A stretch of DNA of 64,000 nucleotides from Takakia lepidozioides (taxonomy: Eukaryota; Streptophyta; Takakiopsida; Takakiales; Takakiaceae): assembly GCA_030704615.1 (NCBI GenBank), contig CM060732.1, positions 25,854,001 to 25,918,000 on the forward strand, read 5' to 3'. Both the position numbers and the translations under genes were made by a program. The stretch's first letter is position 1. Each line of letters starts with the position of its first letter. The notes under the pieces are model-generated. The model was given only the letters and a program-made list of their open reading frames with translations. It made no database searches and had not been told where the DNA came from. This document shows, one piece after another, positions 13,386 through 25,799 of this stretch.

Positions 13386-15105
13386 ATGAAATATTCTTGT
13401 CAAGTTCCTCAAAAAATAAAGGTTGACAACTGGTTCACAGCAGAAGATGTGGCCAAACATATGACACCCCACGACTGTTGGATCTCCATATTTGGCACAG
13501 TTTATGACTTAACCTCCCTTATCTTTGAACATGACGACTCACTTGTTATGGTCAGCACCCAACATGTTTTGCCGACTCATTTTAGAAAGCATGATGGAGT
13601 CCGTTATTGTTCTTTTTTCAATGTTGATAATCATATAGCTATCAACGTTGAAGGTTTTTTTTTTTGGTGTTTCCCGCAAAAAACGGCCTCCTCACACTTT
13701 ATTTGTTGTACTTGATATATAATTTTGTTAAGTTTGGTTTAGGTGATAGAAGGGACACTCACTACAGTAGCTAAGTACTTTTCTAATACGCAAATGATTT
13801 AATATATTGTTTTGGCGTGCGTATGCAGCCGCTGATGGACATGGCTGGTAAAGATATTAGCCATTGGTTTGAACCTAGAACAGAGGCTAATCTTGAGGTG
13901 CTTATGTTCTTCCATCCTGTCATGCGCATGCGCACTTATTACACTCCGCAGGTATCATTTCTTCGCCATAACCCTCTTATATTCTTAAAAGTTGAAGACA
14001 AGACAATCTTGTTGAATATAATGGATTTTTATAATGTTATGAACATGAATAAGATAATGCAAATGAAACAAAAATCTCACTAAATTTTATGAGACGATTA
14101 TTATGGTCCATAATGAAGGAATTATCTTAAAAGCAGCGTGGATCCGCGACAAAGCTTGATGCCAAAATGAGTAATAATTTTGAGCATATATGACCTTGTT
14201 TTTAGAATATAAATCCTTTTAGCTAAAAACTGAGAACAATTTACATGAAATGAGGGATAGGGTAGGTTTATTCACATCCCCCCTCAAGATCCTCGAAGCG
14301 ATTATGATATGAGCTATGCGTTGCCGTGGTGGCAAAATCCAAAGTACATGGTTGGCAAGCTTAGCCAACGCACGCGTTTTATTCGCCTTAAAAATATTGT
14401 TACTGACCACATAGAACTTCTAGAGGTATGCCTTCAGATTTCTAATTACATTTTGGTTTGGACATGAATTCTCATTGTAGAAAATGATGCATCAGGATCA
14501 ACTATTTCTGCTACATTTGACTTGAATTAGACTTGATAGATCACTTTCTTATGCAACACTGACCATTAGACACACTGATTTCATTTCTCATGAAGAAAAA
14601 TCCGAGCTCATTTCCCACATTTTAGTTTTGCAATTTGGAAACAATGTACATTAGTGTAGTCTATCTTTTTGATGCTTTGAATCTATTACTTCAATCGTCA
14701 CAATTTATGTCAAAATTCAAGTTAGCTAATATTTTTTAGAAGAGATGCAATGTACACTTTTTAACTATTTTCGTATGAAGTTGATAGAATAAATGGAAAA
14801 ATTGAGTTGTTACCTAATTTTGACATGCATAAATGTCAAAATAGGTGTCAAGTGAGGAAACACTTGATCAAATAATGGGACGATACGTGGAACAAAATGC
14901 ACATGCTACCAGTTATGAGTTGAAGGTAATGTGTACATGCTCCATCCACAAAACAGGGATTTTTAGGGAGCTAGATATGGAAAAAACTTTATCTGAAAAT
15001 GGAGTGTGAGATGAATCGGAGGACTATGGACGTATGGGTCTAGAGCTGGATTCCTTGATTCCTGTTATTCATGCCCAATACACTGATGATCTCACTGTTG
15101 GGTAA
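13386..15105 (+). pseudogene. CYB5D1/FAP198-like cytochrome b5 domain protein, last exon disrupted
   Basis: Exons 13386-13550, 13829-13951, 14261-14425, 14845-14925 and 14957-15105 reproduce the whole cytochrome-b5-domain-containing protein 1 layout: NWFTAEDVAKHMTPHDCW and FGTVYDLTSL (b5-like fold), MAGKDISHWFEPRT, GRFIHIPPQ, LPWWQNPKYMVGKLSQRTR, then [11 protein letters not shown] and a C-terminal YTDDLTVG. The first four exons are open and in phase. The last is damaged twice: joining 14925 to the acceptor at 14956 loses the frame (one more T in the run at 14960-14964 would restore it), and a TGA at 15007-15009 sits where relatives have an arginine codon, suggesting CGA to TGA. CYB5D1 (Chlamydomonas FAP198) is an axonemal protein of motile cilia. 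The gene is either a recent pseudogene, a C-terminally shortened gene, or affected by sequence errors. Family call is firm; status is uncertain. Confidence 0.8.
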
Positions 15106-17435
15106 CTGTAACAAACCAAATTGATTTGAGAAAAAATGGACATAATGCTAAAAAAGAATACACTATTTTACACAACATATTACCTATATTTTATTTTCAT
15201 AATTAAGAGAGGACAATGGCTCTCAAAATTTTACATAAAAATAAAAATAAAATAAAATAACACCAATAAAGCCATAAAGCAAATGCACTGAGCATGCACT
15301 GGACGAACTTGCAAAAAGAAACTATTATGTATGGCAAATACGTGTGAAGCATTAGTTATTATTTAATGGTCAGTATGAGAAGCCAAGTTGGTCGGGAACA
15401 CTACCAGAGATAGAGTGTGTCGACATCGACCATGTCCTCAATGAGTTGCTGACCTCTAGCCTAGAATGTAAAACACACAATTAATTGAGAACGTTGAGAT
15501 GATACACAAATATTATTGTAGGTTCATTGGTAGACATCTAGTAAACCAAGACTAAAATGAGATGCCAATAGTTTGTGAGAAAGTGTGTACATCAAGAGGC
15601 ATATGAAATATAGGGTACGTAAGCACATGACCCTTGACCGCCACTGTGTGTATGACTGCGCACTCCATATGGCATAAATGCTTTAGTCAGGGGACTATGA
15701 ACGGCCAGTTCTATCCCTAATACTGTTCATTTTTGCCATTTGTTCAAGGATTGTAAATCCTTCAAAAAATATGATTGGTCATAGGGGTTAGAGTACACAC
15801 AAGTGTCTGGTTTTGGTTAGAAACAGTTATTTCTAACTAATTAGGACATTATACATTTATATTTGTACTTTCTTAGCACTGGGATTTCATTTGGGTCCAT
15901 GTGCCAAATGAGGTGGCCGCGAATCTCACTTGGGACATGGAGAGGCTATATCCACGTGAGGCTTAGGAAAGCTCGTCTTCTTCTAGTCGAGCCTTTTGAG
16001 GCCTCTCTCACCGCCATAGCTTTAGTTCTTGAGTAATAAAGTATGCTGTATGGTGTATTTCTTTGGCACATGTGCCATCGGTTTGACTTATATCGAATGA
16101 TAGAGTGAGTTTACACTTGGAAGGGTTGGGTTTGCTCCTTAGCATTTTGTCGTTCCATGCTTGAAGGTCTTCATTGCATTCCGCTTCTGCCCCTACTTAC
16201 CGTGTTTACGCCTATCAGTGCAATGTATTAGCATTAGTCTACCACTTGTGTGTTGAAAAGGGTTTGGTAGAGAGTTCTTGTGATAAAATGTATTGCAGTT
16301 TTGCCAAGATCAAGAAGCCTTGTAGTGTATATGTGATGGTTAATTAGGAGCTCCAGGAGAGCTCGAGTGATTAACTAAGCAAGTGATGCATGTGTGGAGC
16401 ATGCTTCAGCTTGTTGAGGGTTAAAACTTCAAGCTTCAGAGAGCTAGGAGTGACAAGAGAAATTTGACTTTTCTTTTGTATATGAAAGTCTATTTATAGA
16501 GCATATTTTGAGAATAACATGTCTATTGAAGTTGCAAGTGCAGGGCTGAAATATGAGCTCTAAGGAGTATGCTATGGCTATGGAAGGGAGGACTATGGGT
16601 ACATACAATGGTTAGAAAAGAGTGTGCCACGGAAAGCTCCATAGTAATATGTTTCTATGCTTGCTTCTATGAGTTCCATGGAGAAAAAAAATTTGTTGTG
16701 TAGCAAATACCTTACTGATCAAGAGGTTAGGGACAATCATGATGGTCCATAGAAGTCCAAGAGATCGAGACAACATGTCTGATTTCTTCACAGAAGCCAT
16801 AGCTCGTTGGTAGCATGTGTAAGCCAATGTGGCGCAAACCATAGCCTTGAAACTCTCTCGGAACTTAAAAGAACACATGGGAACAATGCCCATAGGTTGG
16901 GAGCACCATTACTGAGTCATTGGATGCATATCGTGAGTGCGGATGACAACCGGTGCCCATAGATGAAAATTGGTCAATTAATAGATGAAATTGTCTAAGA
17001 TGAAAAATTGCGGCGGTGGATGAAAATGACATCAACAGATGATATCACGGCAGTGGATAAACTATCGTGCTAGTGGATGAAAAATGATACTATAAAATGG
17101 TTTGGATATGTAATTTTTCAAAGAACATTCACAACATAGTAATAGGTATATGAATAAGTGATAATAATACTTGCTTTGTGATATAAGGGGACAAAAAGAA
17201 AGAAATGAACGCCAATTGACACTCATCGCAGGAAAACAACTGGCATTAGTTCTAGAAAATGAAGGGCCGCATGATATTGTGACACCTATATCAGGTGACC
17301 CTCTATTATCTTGACCCCTTATAGCCAAAGGGGACTGTCAATGGGCCCTTAGACATAATATAGAATGGTTGAAAATAGAGAGAAGTGAGTTTTTCTTCTT
17401 CTTTTTTCTTTGAAAAGAAAATTGTTTAACATCTA
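15106..17435. other. AT-rich intergenic region
   Basis: I find no supported gene. Simple A/T-rich runs such as the TAAAA-type series near 15236-15262 occur here. Open frames are short and without recognisable motifs. Confidence 0.45.
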
Positions 17436-17816
17436 GTGAATCTACATCCAACCCAAAGGACCGATGGAGACCGAAAGTCTGAACCCTGGATCATCTGCTT
17501 AAGCCACAAACATCCAAGTATAAAGAGAAAAACTAGGGTTAAACTGAAGAGGCACAATTTGGACAGAAGGAAATATATGAAAGATTTTTTTGATGTTCGA
17601 AAAGACATGTTTCTATGTCTCCAGGATCTAAATGGCCCATTATTTAGAGATATGTCCAAAAGCACATGTGTTGTACTCCCAATCATTGATAGACATAAAG
17701 AAGACAACATGAATTTACATCAAATTTTTGCATGTGAAATGATTCCAAAAGGTCATGGTGATGTTTCGGCCCTAGTATCTTCCTTCTTAATGCAAGAACG
17801 TTGGATCAAATTATGA
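17436..17816 (+). CDS. Unidentified open reading frame, possible exon
   Basis: A 126-codon open frame begins with a non-ATG codon and ends at TGA. Its first internal ATG is at about 17576. The product would be basic with a region rich in Lys, Arg and Asp (RRKYMKDFFDVRKDMF). It resembles no family I recognise. It stands out because the surrounding DNA is AT-rich and closed in most frames. It could be an isolated exon, a gene relic or chance. Confidence 0.2.
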   Translation: MNLHPTQRTDGDRKSEPWIICLSHKHPSIKRKTRVKLKRHNLDRRKYMKDFFDVRKDMFLCLQDLNGPLFRDMSKSTCVVLPIIDRHKEDNMNLHQIFACEMIPKGHGDVSALVSSFLMQERWIKL

Positions 17817-18178
17817 ACTTTGTACTGAAGATAATTTACCAGAAAACCCTCAAATATATAACTTTGTGAATGTTATAAAACATACACAGCATTTACAATG
17901 GGGTGTGCATGTGACATGGCCTTAGCCAAGGTCTACACACTAGCTGCCCATGTAGGTCAGATCCATCTATCTACATATAGTGTGTAGCAAGAGCTCACTA
18001 ATTTCTTGTTACACGAAGGAAATACTCCAAATTTATCCCCAAAAAATTATTATCTATATTGAAAGCCTATTATGTAATATAAGAATATCAGTGCACTTGC
18101 AAACATGTGAAGATCTTTTGATGCATTTGTAATAATGCATCTTTGCTACACAATATAAAACACATCAAATCAGGGTTC

Positions 18179-18575
18179 ATGGGCAACAACAATGCTACTA
18201 GTACCACAAAGGTGAATCAGCCTAAATACCAAACCATGTTGAGGGATGCAGTTGCTACACTTAAAGACCATCCAGGCTCAAACCAACAAGATATCTTCAA
18301 GTTATTAGAAAATAAATATAATGGAAAAATTTCAGCAAAACTTTAAGAGGACATTGAGCATCCGACTTAAGGCACCGTGTAAACAAAGCAAAAAAGAATT
18401 TAAAAAAGAAAGCAATTTGGACATTGATCGAGCATATAGCAATTCTCATTCTAAGAAGCACGTTGCTAGTAAGAAACATGCCACACGCAAAGGAAAACGA
18501 TGTAAATTGCTTACAATATTTAGAGTGCATGGTGCTAAGAAGTTCGTACGAACCAAAAATAGATCAAAACTATGA
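18179..18575 (+). pseudogene. Linker histone H1-like globular domain with frameshift
   Basis: From the ATG at 18179 the frame encodes a winged-helix segment of the linker histone type: PKYQTMLRDAVATLKDHPGS, then DIFKLLENKYNGKISA. The expected continuation (NFKRTLSIRLK) follows one base out of frame, after the A-run at about 18336-18340, and leads into a Lys/Arg/Ser-rich tail (HSKKHVASKKHATRKGKR) before a stop at 18575. One extra A explains the break. Linker histones bind nucleosome entry/exit DNA through this H15 domain and use basic tails for chromatin compaction. The tail here is shorter than in canonical plant H1. Alternatives are an unseen intron across the break or a sequencing error. 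Confidence 0.6.
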
Positions 18576-21425
18576 GTTAGGTTTGCACCATGTACAAAGA
18601 TTATAAATATGAAAGACCGCAAAAAAATGTATAATAAAATTCGACACCCAATTGCAAGACAAGGCTATAATAGTTGAATGATAAAGTTACAGCTACGGTT
18701 TGATTAACGTCCAATAGATTTATTGATCTAGTCAAGTAGTAGTTGTTTGGGCTTGTAGGGAAATTAAAGATTTTAGTGATAGTTTATATCGGTATGCATA
18801 GTGTCATGAAATTTGGTATAAAAATTACATATCACATCACAAAGTTGTTTATATTGAAATTGTATAAAATGATATTATGAAACTTATATATAAAGGTATT
18901 TTGAATTTTTGTCCCTTGTTATTTTCTTGCATATGTTATCCAAATAACTCAAATTCATCAAACTACTAATTTTGAGGATATACACGTAACCAAGGGATCA
19001 ATGTCTATTTACTCTGTATGGGCAATATATATAGTATACTATCATTAGGTCCAATACTCGCTGTATTTGATAGAGCTCACCTAGAGGGCAGTAGCTGTTG
19101 GCTTAGCCAGAATCGTCTCTCATTAGTCTAGCACATATATGCCCACTAGTTTCAAGAAATATGATAAAATTAATTGTTATACTATTTGACCTCACATGGC
19201 TTTATGCTATATATTGATGCATTGACTCATTTTTTATTTTCAATTGATTTCCTAGTGATTTCCTAGTGATAAAGATTTCAACAGATAAGGAGAAAAAAAT
19301 GTTGCAAAATAAAGAACTATATATCAAGTTGTGAAATATGTTTGTGGATTTTTGGGTGTGTTTTTAGAAGGATGGTGCAATGCAACGTTAAGATGAAAGT
19401 CTTGTCATTGTGCTCAAATCAACTAGTATATATGCATGTTTTTTTTTTAAAATCTAGTGCTTTCCTCATTGCAGTGACATTTTTCAATTCCAAAATCGAA
19501 CCAAAATTTTAGGGCCATGAGTTGATCATCTCAACTAACCATTCATAGTGTCTTCAAGAGAGTCTGCTTTGAGCAGCCTCTCAAACCGTCCTTTATCATC
19601 TGGAGTTCAAATCGCAACTTGATCTTGTCAACAAATAACATTCTTTTGCAATTGAAAACTTCACGAGATCTTGAACCCCCAGTGATCCCAAGGTGCATGT
19701 AAGTTCATGGTCACTATTAAGCCACTGAAATATTGTTGTGCAACCATTGGTTAAAGGAATGTAGTATGTAACTATCAACCCTGAAGTTGTTCGCACAGAG
19801 AAAGAAGAAGGATGTACACTCACAACCAATGTCTTCTCATCTCTCTCCCTCTCTATTCGCGGACTTCTACACATGCGCTTCAAGAAAATCTTAGTGGTGT
19901 TTTTTCTTTTATTATAGAGAAGCATAGCTAATATAGAAACTTGCACCATCACGATTTTCTCGTTTCAGTGTGACTCTTCAATTCCAAATCCGAACAAAAA
20001 TTTAAGGCCATGGAAGAAAGAAGTGGAAAAAGAGGGGGAAGAGTCATAGGTGGGGTCATTGCTCGGGTTCAACTTAAAATATATATATATTTTTATTACA
20101 AAGTGCAAGAAATAGTGCATTAAGGTTGTTCAGATTGCTCGACTCGACTAGGCCAATCTATATGTACACTGTTGGTTTCAATAGATCTCTATACATTCGA
20201 TAATATAATAATTATGACATGCTCATCTTTTAACTTATAGTAATGAATAAGCAAGTTGAACAAACAGCATCTGGCACAATCAATGATTATAAATTCTAGA
20301 GAGAGCTATCTACAATGATGACGCCCACCCCAGATCAAATTTTACCTTCACAATAGGAGAGGAGAATTTATCCAGGTCAGTTTGGAACTAAGAGACACAG
20401 ACACCACCAATTTTGGAGCCAATACTTGAATCACAAATACCCAGGCCTAAATCAACTTGCTACATCATATATTGGTAGAGTTATACCTTCAGCTGGAGTC
20501 CTGATTGTAAACTGCACTCACTCCAGAATTTTGACATTCCAGGAAGTACACAGCAAGTTCCTGTAGGAACCCAACCTGCTCACATTTTATCGGGTGTTGG
20601 ATCATTTGTAGTCACCTCATCCGTGAAGCATGCTCTGACTGGCATTCTATCCCAGTATGAGGTTACAAATGTGTAATATGTAGAATCAGTAATGGTATCC
20701 CCAGGGACTGGAAGTCCTGGGCCATGCTTGACTTCTATCTTGCAGATGGCAGAAAAGTTTGAAGGCGTACTTAGCAGCAAACCTTTAAAAATGCAAAGAC
20801 TCTTGCTTTATGAGAGGTACTCATATTTTGCTAATGCCATCTCCTCACCTTGAGCTGAACTCTGCCAAGTCAATGACAAGCTTGAGGTTATGAAGCCACT
20901 CCATGTATGGCGTACATATGTAGATACGTTACTTCATTTTATAGCAGAATTCACATCCCAGGGAAGTAACCTTACCTGTTCTTGTTGATCTTGCTGCTGA
21001 GTAACACACCTTGCTTTCTTCACAACTCTCAGATTTGATGGCTGTCATCCATCCCAACCAAGCCACCACTGCCCGTGTTTAGTCTCTCTAGTAGTGGTCC
21101 ATAAGGTGCTATATACGTGCAGCTCCAGACCTCCACCACTTATCCATCCCACATACTTGCAAACTGCAAATACAACAGAGACAAGCCACAGACAACTATC
21201 AACAATGCATCCATGTACTTACCAGTTCCTTTGTGGAAGCCTCATCCTTCTCACTGCAGTTTGACTATTACCTGTCCTCATCACCCCCACAACTGTTTAG
21301 GAACTCCAAAAGATTACAGGCCCGTGATGCAAGGTTTGTGCTGGGATGGAAAACAATGGACCGTATTGTGGACCACTGCAATCCACAGTGACGCAAGCAA
21401 ATTTGTGGGACTGTTAGGCAGATAC
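18576..21425. other. Intergenic, probably including 3' exons of the CFAP298-like gene
   Basis: The stretch 18576-20500 is AT-rich with no supported gene. From about 20500 to 21425 the composition is more gene-like. The unlocated C-terminal exons of the minus-strand CFAP298-like gene should be here, but I could not find its conserved GAPxREP-type segment. A duplicated short motif (gatttcctagt, twice) occurs at about 19247-19272. Confidence 0.35.
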
Positions 21426-24400
21426 CTTGGTTTTCTCATTCTTGCCAATGTAGTCATGTAAGGAGTTTTCACGCATCAGCTGCTTGCCTGCCCACCACAT
21501 ATGCGTTGTGTCTGGGTCCAGCACCTCATTAGCTGATCACAAAAATGGTCATGATCAGAGATTGCAATAGCCTCTAAGGAAACCATCCACTAAACCATTC
21601 CAACCTAGCTACTAAAAACGCAGCCAAGAGGTTCTAAACCATGGGGGTCAAGTAAATGCGTGCAAAGCTGCAAGAGGGAAGTGACAACCTGTGAAGGTCC
21701 CAAGAATGATTTGTTGAACAGAATCGTACAAAGGGAGCCCCATAGGATAGCAAGCTCGGACAGCTTCAGATATGGTTTGCAGGGCCTCCTTCAAAATCGC
21801 TACCGTTAAAGGCACTTTGTACAACACCTGATTCTGCCCCCCCAAATATTATCTTCCTTAAACTCAGCATGATCAATTGATTCTTCAAAAAGATAGTGCG
21901 AGAGAGAGAGAGAGAGAGATTGTACTCATAAGACGTTGTTTGCGGTAGCCTTGTGGCCATTGACTCCGCGCCCAGTTTGAGCGGGAACAAAAGGGACAGA
22001 ACCTACCTCTGTCAGGGGCTGACGTTGGTAGTAAGACTTACCTCCATATAAAGAATTATCCGGGTTTTCCAGATATCCTCTAGAAATCCCTTCACACAAG
22101 CATCAATCTGCTGTGTGTGATTTGCCCAAAAACTAGGCCTCAGGAGGGCCTGGGCTTTTGGCTCAGCCTCGAGACTTTCAAAGTTGGTAAACAGGGGTAC
22201 AGGCACAATTCCCTTAATAGGTTTGAAGAGAGCGTCTCTTTGGTGAGAGAACCCCGGACAGTGTATCAGAAAATGAATACTGTCTTCAGATTGCCCACAC
22301 AACGGGCAATTGCACTCTCCCTTTCCTCTCTGCTTCTGTTTGCTGTTCAAAGGTAGGCTTCCTGCCCTGAGTTTAAATTTCAGTCTAGTGCCGAGAGTGG
22401 GTAGACCCTTGAGGTCATCCAAGATGTCCTCCCCCATGTCACAGACTGGAAACAAGTTCAGGGAAGTTTTCTGCCTAACTTCATTTTCATCAGACAATCT
22501 CATGGCAACAGACATGGCTGAGGACACTACAGCCTCTAAGTCAGATTTATCCAGCAGGGGTCAAGACTTGCGGATCCTGGTCCAGGTCCTTGAGGATCTC
22601 TTCTACTCTCTTCTGCCAGGACTTAGCCTGTTTGACAGGGCGGTCCTGTTTCCAAGATATAGAGTCGATTAATTTAGGATATCTGGTGTTGGGCATATGT
22701 TGCAGCTGACCCCACCATCTGACCTTGAATTCATCTCGTCGGGAGCTTAAGGACGGAATGCCAAACTCACCCCAAACAGCCACATTGGCTGTTTTGGAGC
22801 ATGCTGACATACACTCCCTAAGCACCCCCACTTGAATGGATTCTAGAGACTTAGCCTGGTTGGAGTTATCAACCCATATAGCAGATCCGTACTCCAAGGC
22901 AGGTCTAATAACGCGACAAAGCATGGTTTTCTTAACCTCAGAGTTGACCCCTCTGCAGTGGAAAAATTTAGTGAGCCCCAGAGCTTTGCCCTTGCCAGTT
23001 TGAACAACTTTCCGGATATGTGCATCCCAACTACAATTGGAGGAGAACTCAACGCCCAGGTAAGTGTAGGAAGGGAGGACCGGGATCTCTTGGCTACCCC
23101 ACTGCCACTTAAGATCACTTCCTCCCTCTCCTCTGTCGTTGAATGCTACCACCGCACATTTGCTGACATTAGCCTCTAGCCCCCAAAGATCAAAGTATCT
23201 CTTCGCGCAATCAATCAACTCCTGGAGATTGGTTGGAGTCTCCCCTATGCCTGCGAAGTCATCCGCAAACATAAGGGCTGGTATGGTGGTATCACCCACC
23301 CTTAACCCAAATCCCTCATTTTCCACATCCTCGAGGAGTTGATTGATGAAAACATTGAAGAGCAGAGGGGAGAGAGTACATCCTTGAGCTACACCTTGGT
23401 CTATGTCAAAGAAGTTGGACTTCTGTCCGTTAACAGTGACACAGCTTTTGGTGTGAGCATACAAGTTGTGGACAACTCTCCACATCTTTCCCTTGATCCC
23501 ACAAGACCAGAGGCGGAACCATAGGCCATCTCTCCACACTGTGTCATAAGCCTTTTTGACATCCAGGAAAAAGACATAAGTGGGTTTCCCATCTTTTTTC
23601 CTTCCCTGGATAATCTGGCTTAGAGTGAAGATATGATCCACACAGCCCCTGTTTCGCCGAAAGCCAGCTTGGCCTTCGTGGAAACAACCTCTAGACTCCA
23701 GATCAACCTCGAGACGAGTACTTATAACTCTGCAGAATGTCTTGCCAACAGCATTGAGGAGCGTGATGCCACGGTAGTTCCCCGGTTCTTCTCTGTCACC
23801 CTTCTTGTATAGATTGACAATGACCCCCTGTTGCCAGCGAAAGGGGATCATTTCAGTCTTCCAGATAAGGTTAAAGAGGAGAACTAGGGCCTCTATCATG
23901 GGATCGCCACCGTGCTTGATAAGCTCGTTGACAATACCATCAGGTCCACCAGCTTTATATCCATTTAAATGTTCAATTGCTTCCACAATCTCAGAAGAAC
24001 TAATGGGAGCATTATAAGCCATTGAAATATACTCCAGTTCATCAGGGCTGTTTTGAATCATAGGAACAGTTTTTCCAACTGTGTCCCTCCATTCAGCAGA
24101 AGACCCCTCACTGTTAGACCTAGAAGTTCTGCCAAGGATACTGTAGTGAGTTTCAAAGGTTTTGACAATGTCAACCGATGAAGTCACCACTGCACCTTTA
24201 GTAGTCTTCAGCGCTTGTACTTGCTGACCGTTTTTCGGTTTGTACAAACGTTGAAGGGCCAACCAGAATTTCTTGTCATTACCACCATGGTGGTTTGAGT
24301 TTATTTCACTGTATAACTTGTCCCAGTATAATTTCTTCTGAGACCTAACAAGCTGATTGATATCTTTACGGAGCTGGTAGTACCTCGCCCACAATTCTCT

Positions 24401-25753
24401 GTTGGTTTCCAAATTGCAGCACTCTTTATAGAGGGCTCGTCTCTCAGCTATCTTGAGTTTAATCTCATTAGTCCACCAATTAACTGCTCTACCGCAGACA
24501 ATTAGTTTCCTCCCAATGATCTTGTCAGCCACGGAGGAAACGAAACTCTCCCAAGAGTCCACTGCTCTTTCGACTTCATTTCTTGCGTTAACAGAGCGTG
24601 ACTGAAGTTCTTGGAGCGATTGGACAAAATGAGGGAGAGCCTCTTGCAAGGCCTGGACGTACTCAGCCTTGACCTCCTCATTGTGGAATTTTTCTATGCG
24701 CCACTTCTGAATCGAACGTTTCACAGATCTCTTGGTGGTGGGAAAACACCTTTTGATCTCAGTCCAAACCAGGAAGTGGTCAGAGGTACCAATATCAGTT
24801 CTGTCGATCAACACATTGGCACACGGGGGGAACAAAATTTTGTCCATTATGATATAGTCCACAATGGAACGTTCCCCAGTTTGGGGTTTCTCACGAGTCC
24901 ACTGCACTTGGTCACCTCTTGTCCTGTTATTCAAGGTCAAAAGCTGAAGCTCTTCGAGACAGTTAATTAACCGTCTGCCATTAGAATTCAGCTCGTCCTC
25001 ACCAAAAGGTCCAATGATATCGTCCTGATGGATCCCTTTGCCCACCCGGGCATTGAAGTCCCCCAATAGTACCACCTGACCTTTGGCAAGGAACGAAGCA
25101 CAGTCCAGCTTTACATCTTCGAAGGCCTTGTCTGCGTCAGCACTAAGGGTCCCCTCTGTGGGCATGTAAACACAACCAACAAAGAGGTCCTTTGTACTCA
25201 TGCCGCCCTTCAAATTCAGTTTTAGCCAGATACTATGCTCGTACCTCAAACCCTTGTTGATAATTTCACAATTGTCAAACAAGAAATCACGGACAAAGAA
25301 TCCGACCCCTTTTTGACCGCGTTTGGCAGAGGCTGCCTTGAGAGTACACATCTTACCTGCCCATTTATAACCAATGACATCTCCAACCAGTTTATCCGAC
25401 GTTTCCCATGTTTCTTGCCCAGCACAGATATGAATATCATTAGTCCGAAGAACTTGTCCCACTTCAAGTTGTTTCCTTTGGTTGGTCAACCCTGAGAAGT
25501 TGAAAGTGGCCAGCCGCAAGCCAGCCCTTTGCGTGTGAATTGTTTGTCGTCTAGGTAGCTTGTGATTGCTCCTGGACGGCCAACCGTTCTGCAAAGGGGG
25601 GACAGTTACCCCATGTGTAGATTTTGCTCGTCTTGTGTAAACTTTGAGAATTGGTAAACCATTCAGGGTACCAAATCTTTCAGTTACACGACGCACAGGC
25701 TCCGCACACATAGGGGCAGATTGTCCGTCAGACTGCTTGGGGACAATTACCCC

Positions 25754-25799
<46 letters not shown>

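Larger units (their letters stand above)
21900..25797 (-). mobile_element. LINE (non-LTR retrotransposon) inside a CFAP298 intron, flanked by (GA)n
   Basis: The element body runs from about 25755 (5') to 21920 (3') on the minus strand. It encodes an apurinic-type endonuclease, a reverse transcriptase and a C-terminal zinc finger. Both edges abut GA microsatellites: 25756-25797 at the 5' end and 21900-21919 at the 3' end, after a 3' UTR of only about 90 bp. No poly(A) tail is seen. A third GA tract lies at 25987-26007 in host DNA. The arrangement suggests insertion into a pre-existing (GA)n/(TC)n array. It sits in intron 2 of the CFAP298-like gene, in the same orientation. There are no LTRs, and I see no RNase H domain. 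Confidence 0.88.

Noticed and set aside
19596-19952. 118-codon minus-strand open frame
   Set aside because: No motif, no splice partners, in AT-rich DNA; coding status unsupported.
20580-20780. Candidate C-terminal exon of the CFAP298-like gene
   Set aside because: The translated sequence does not resemble the family's C terminus and cannot be joined with support.
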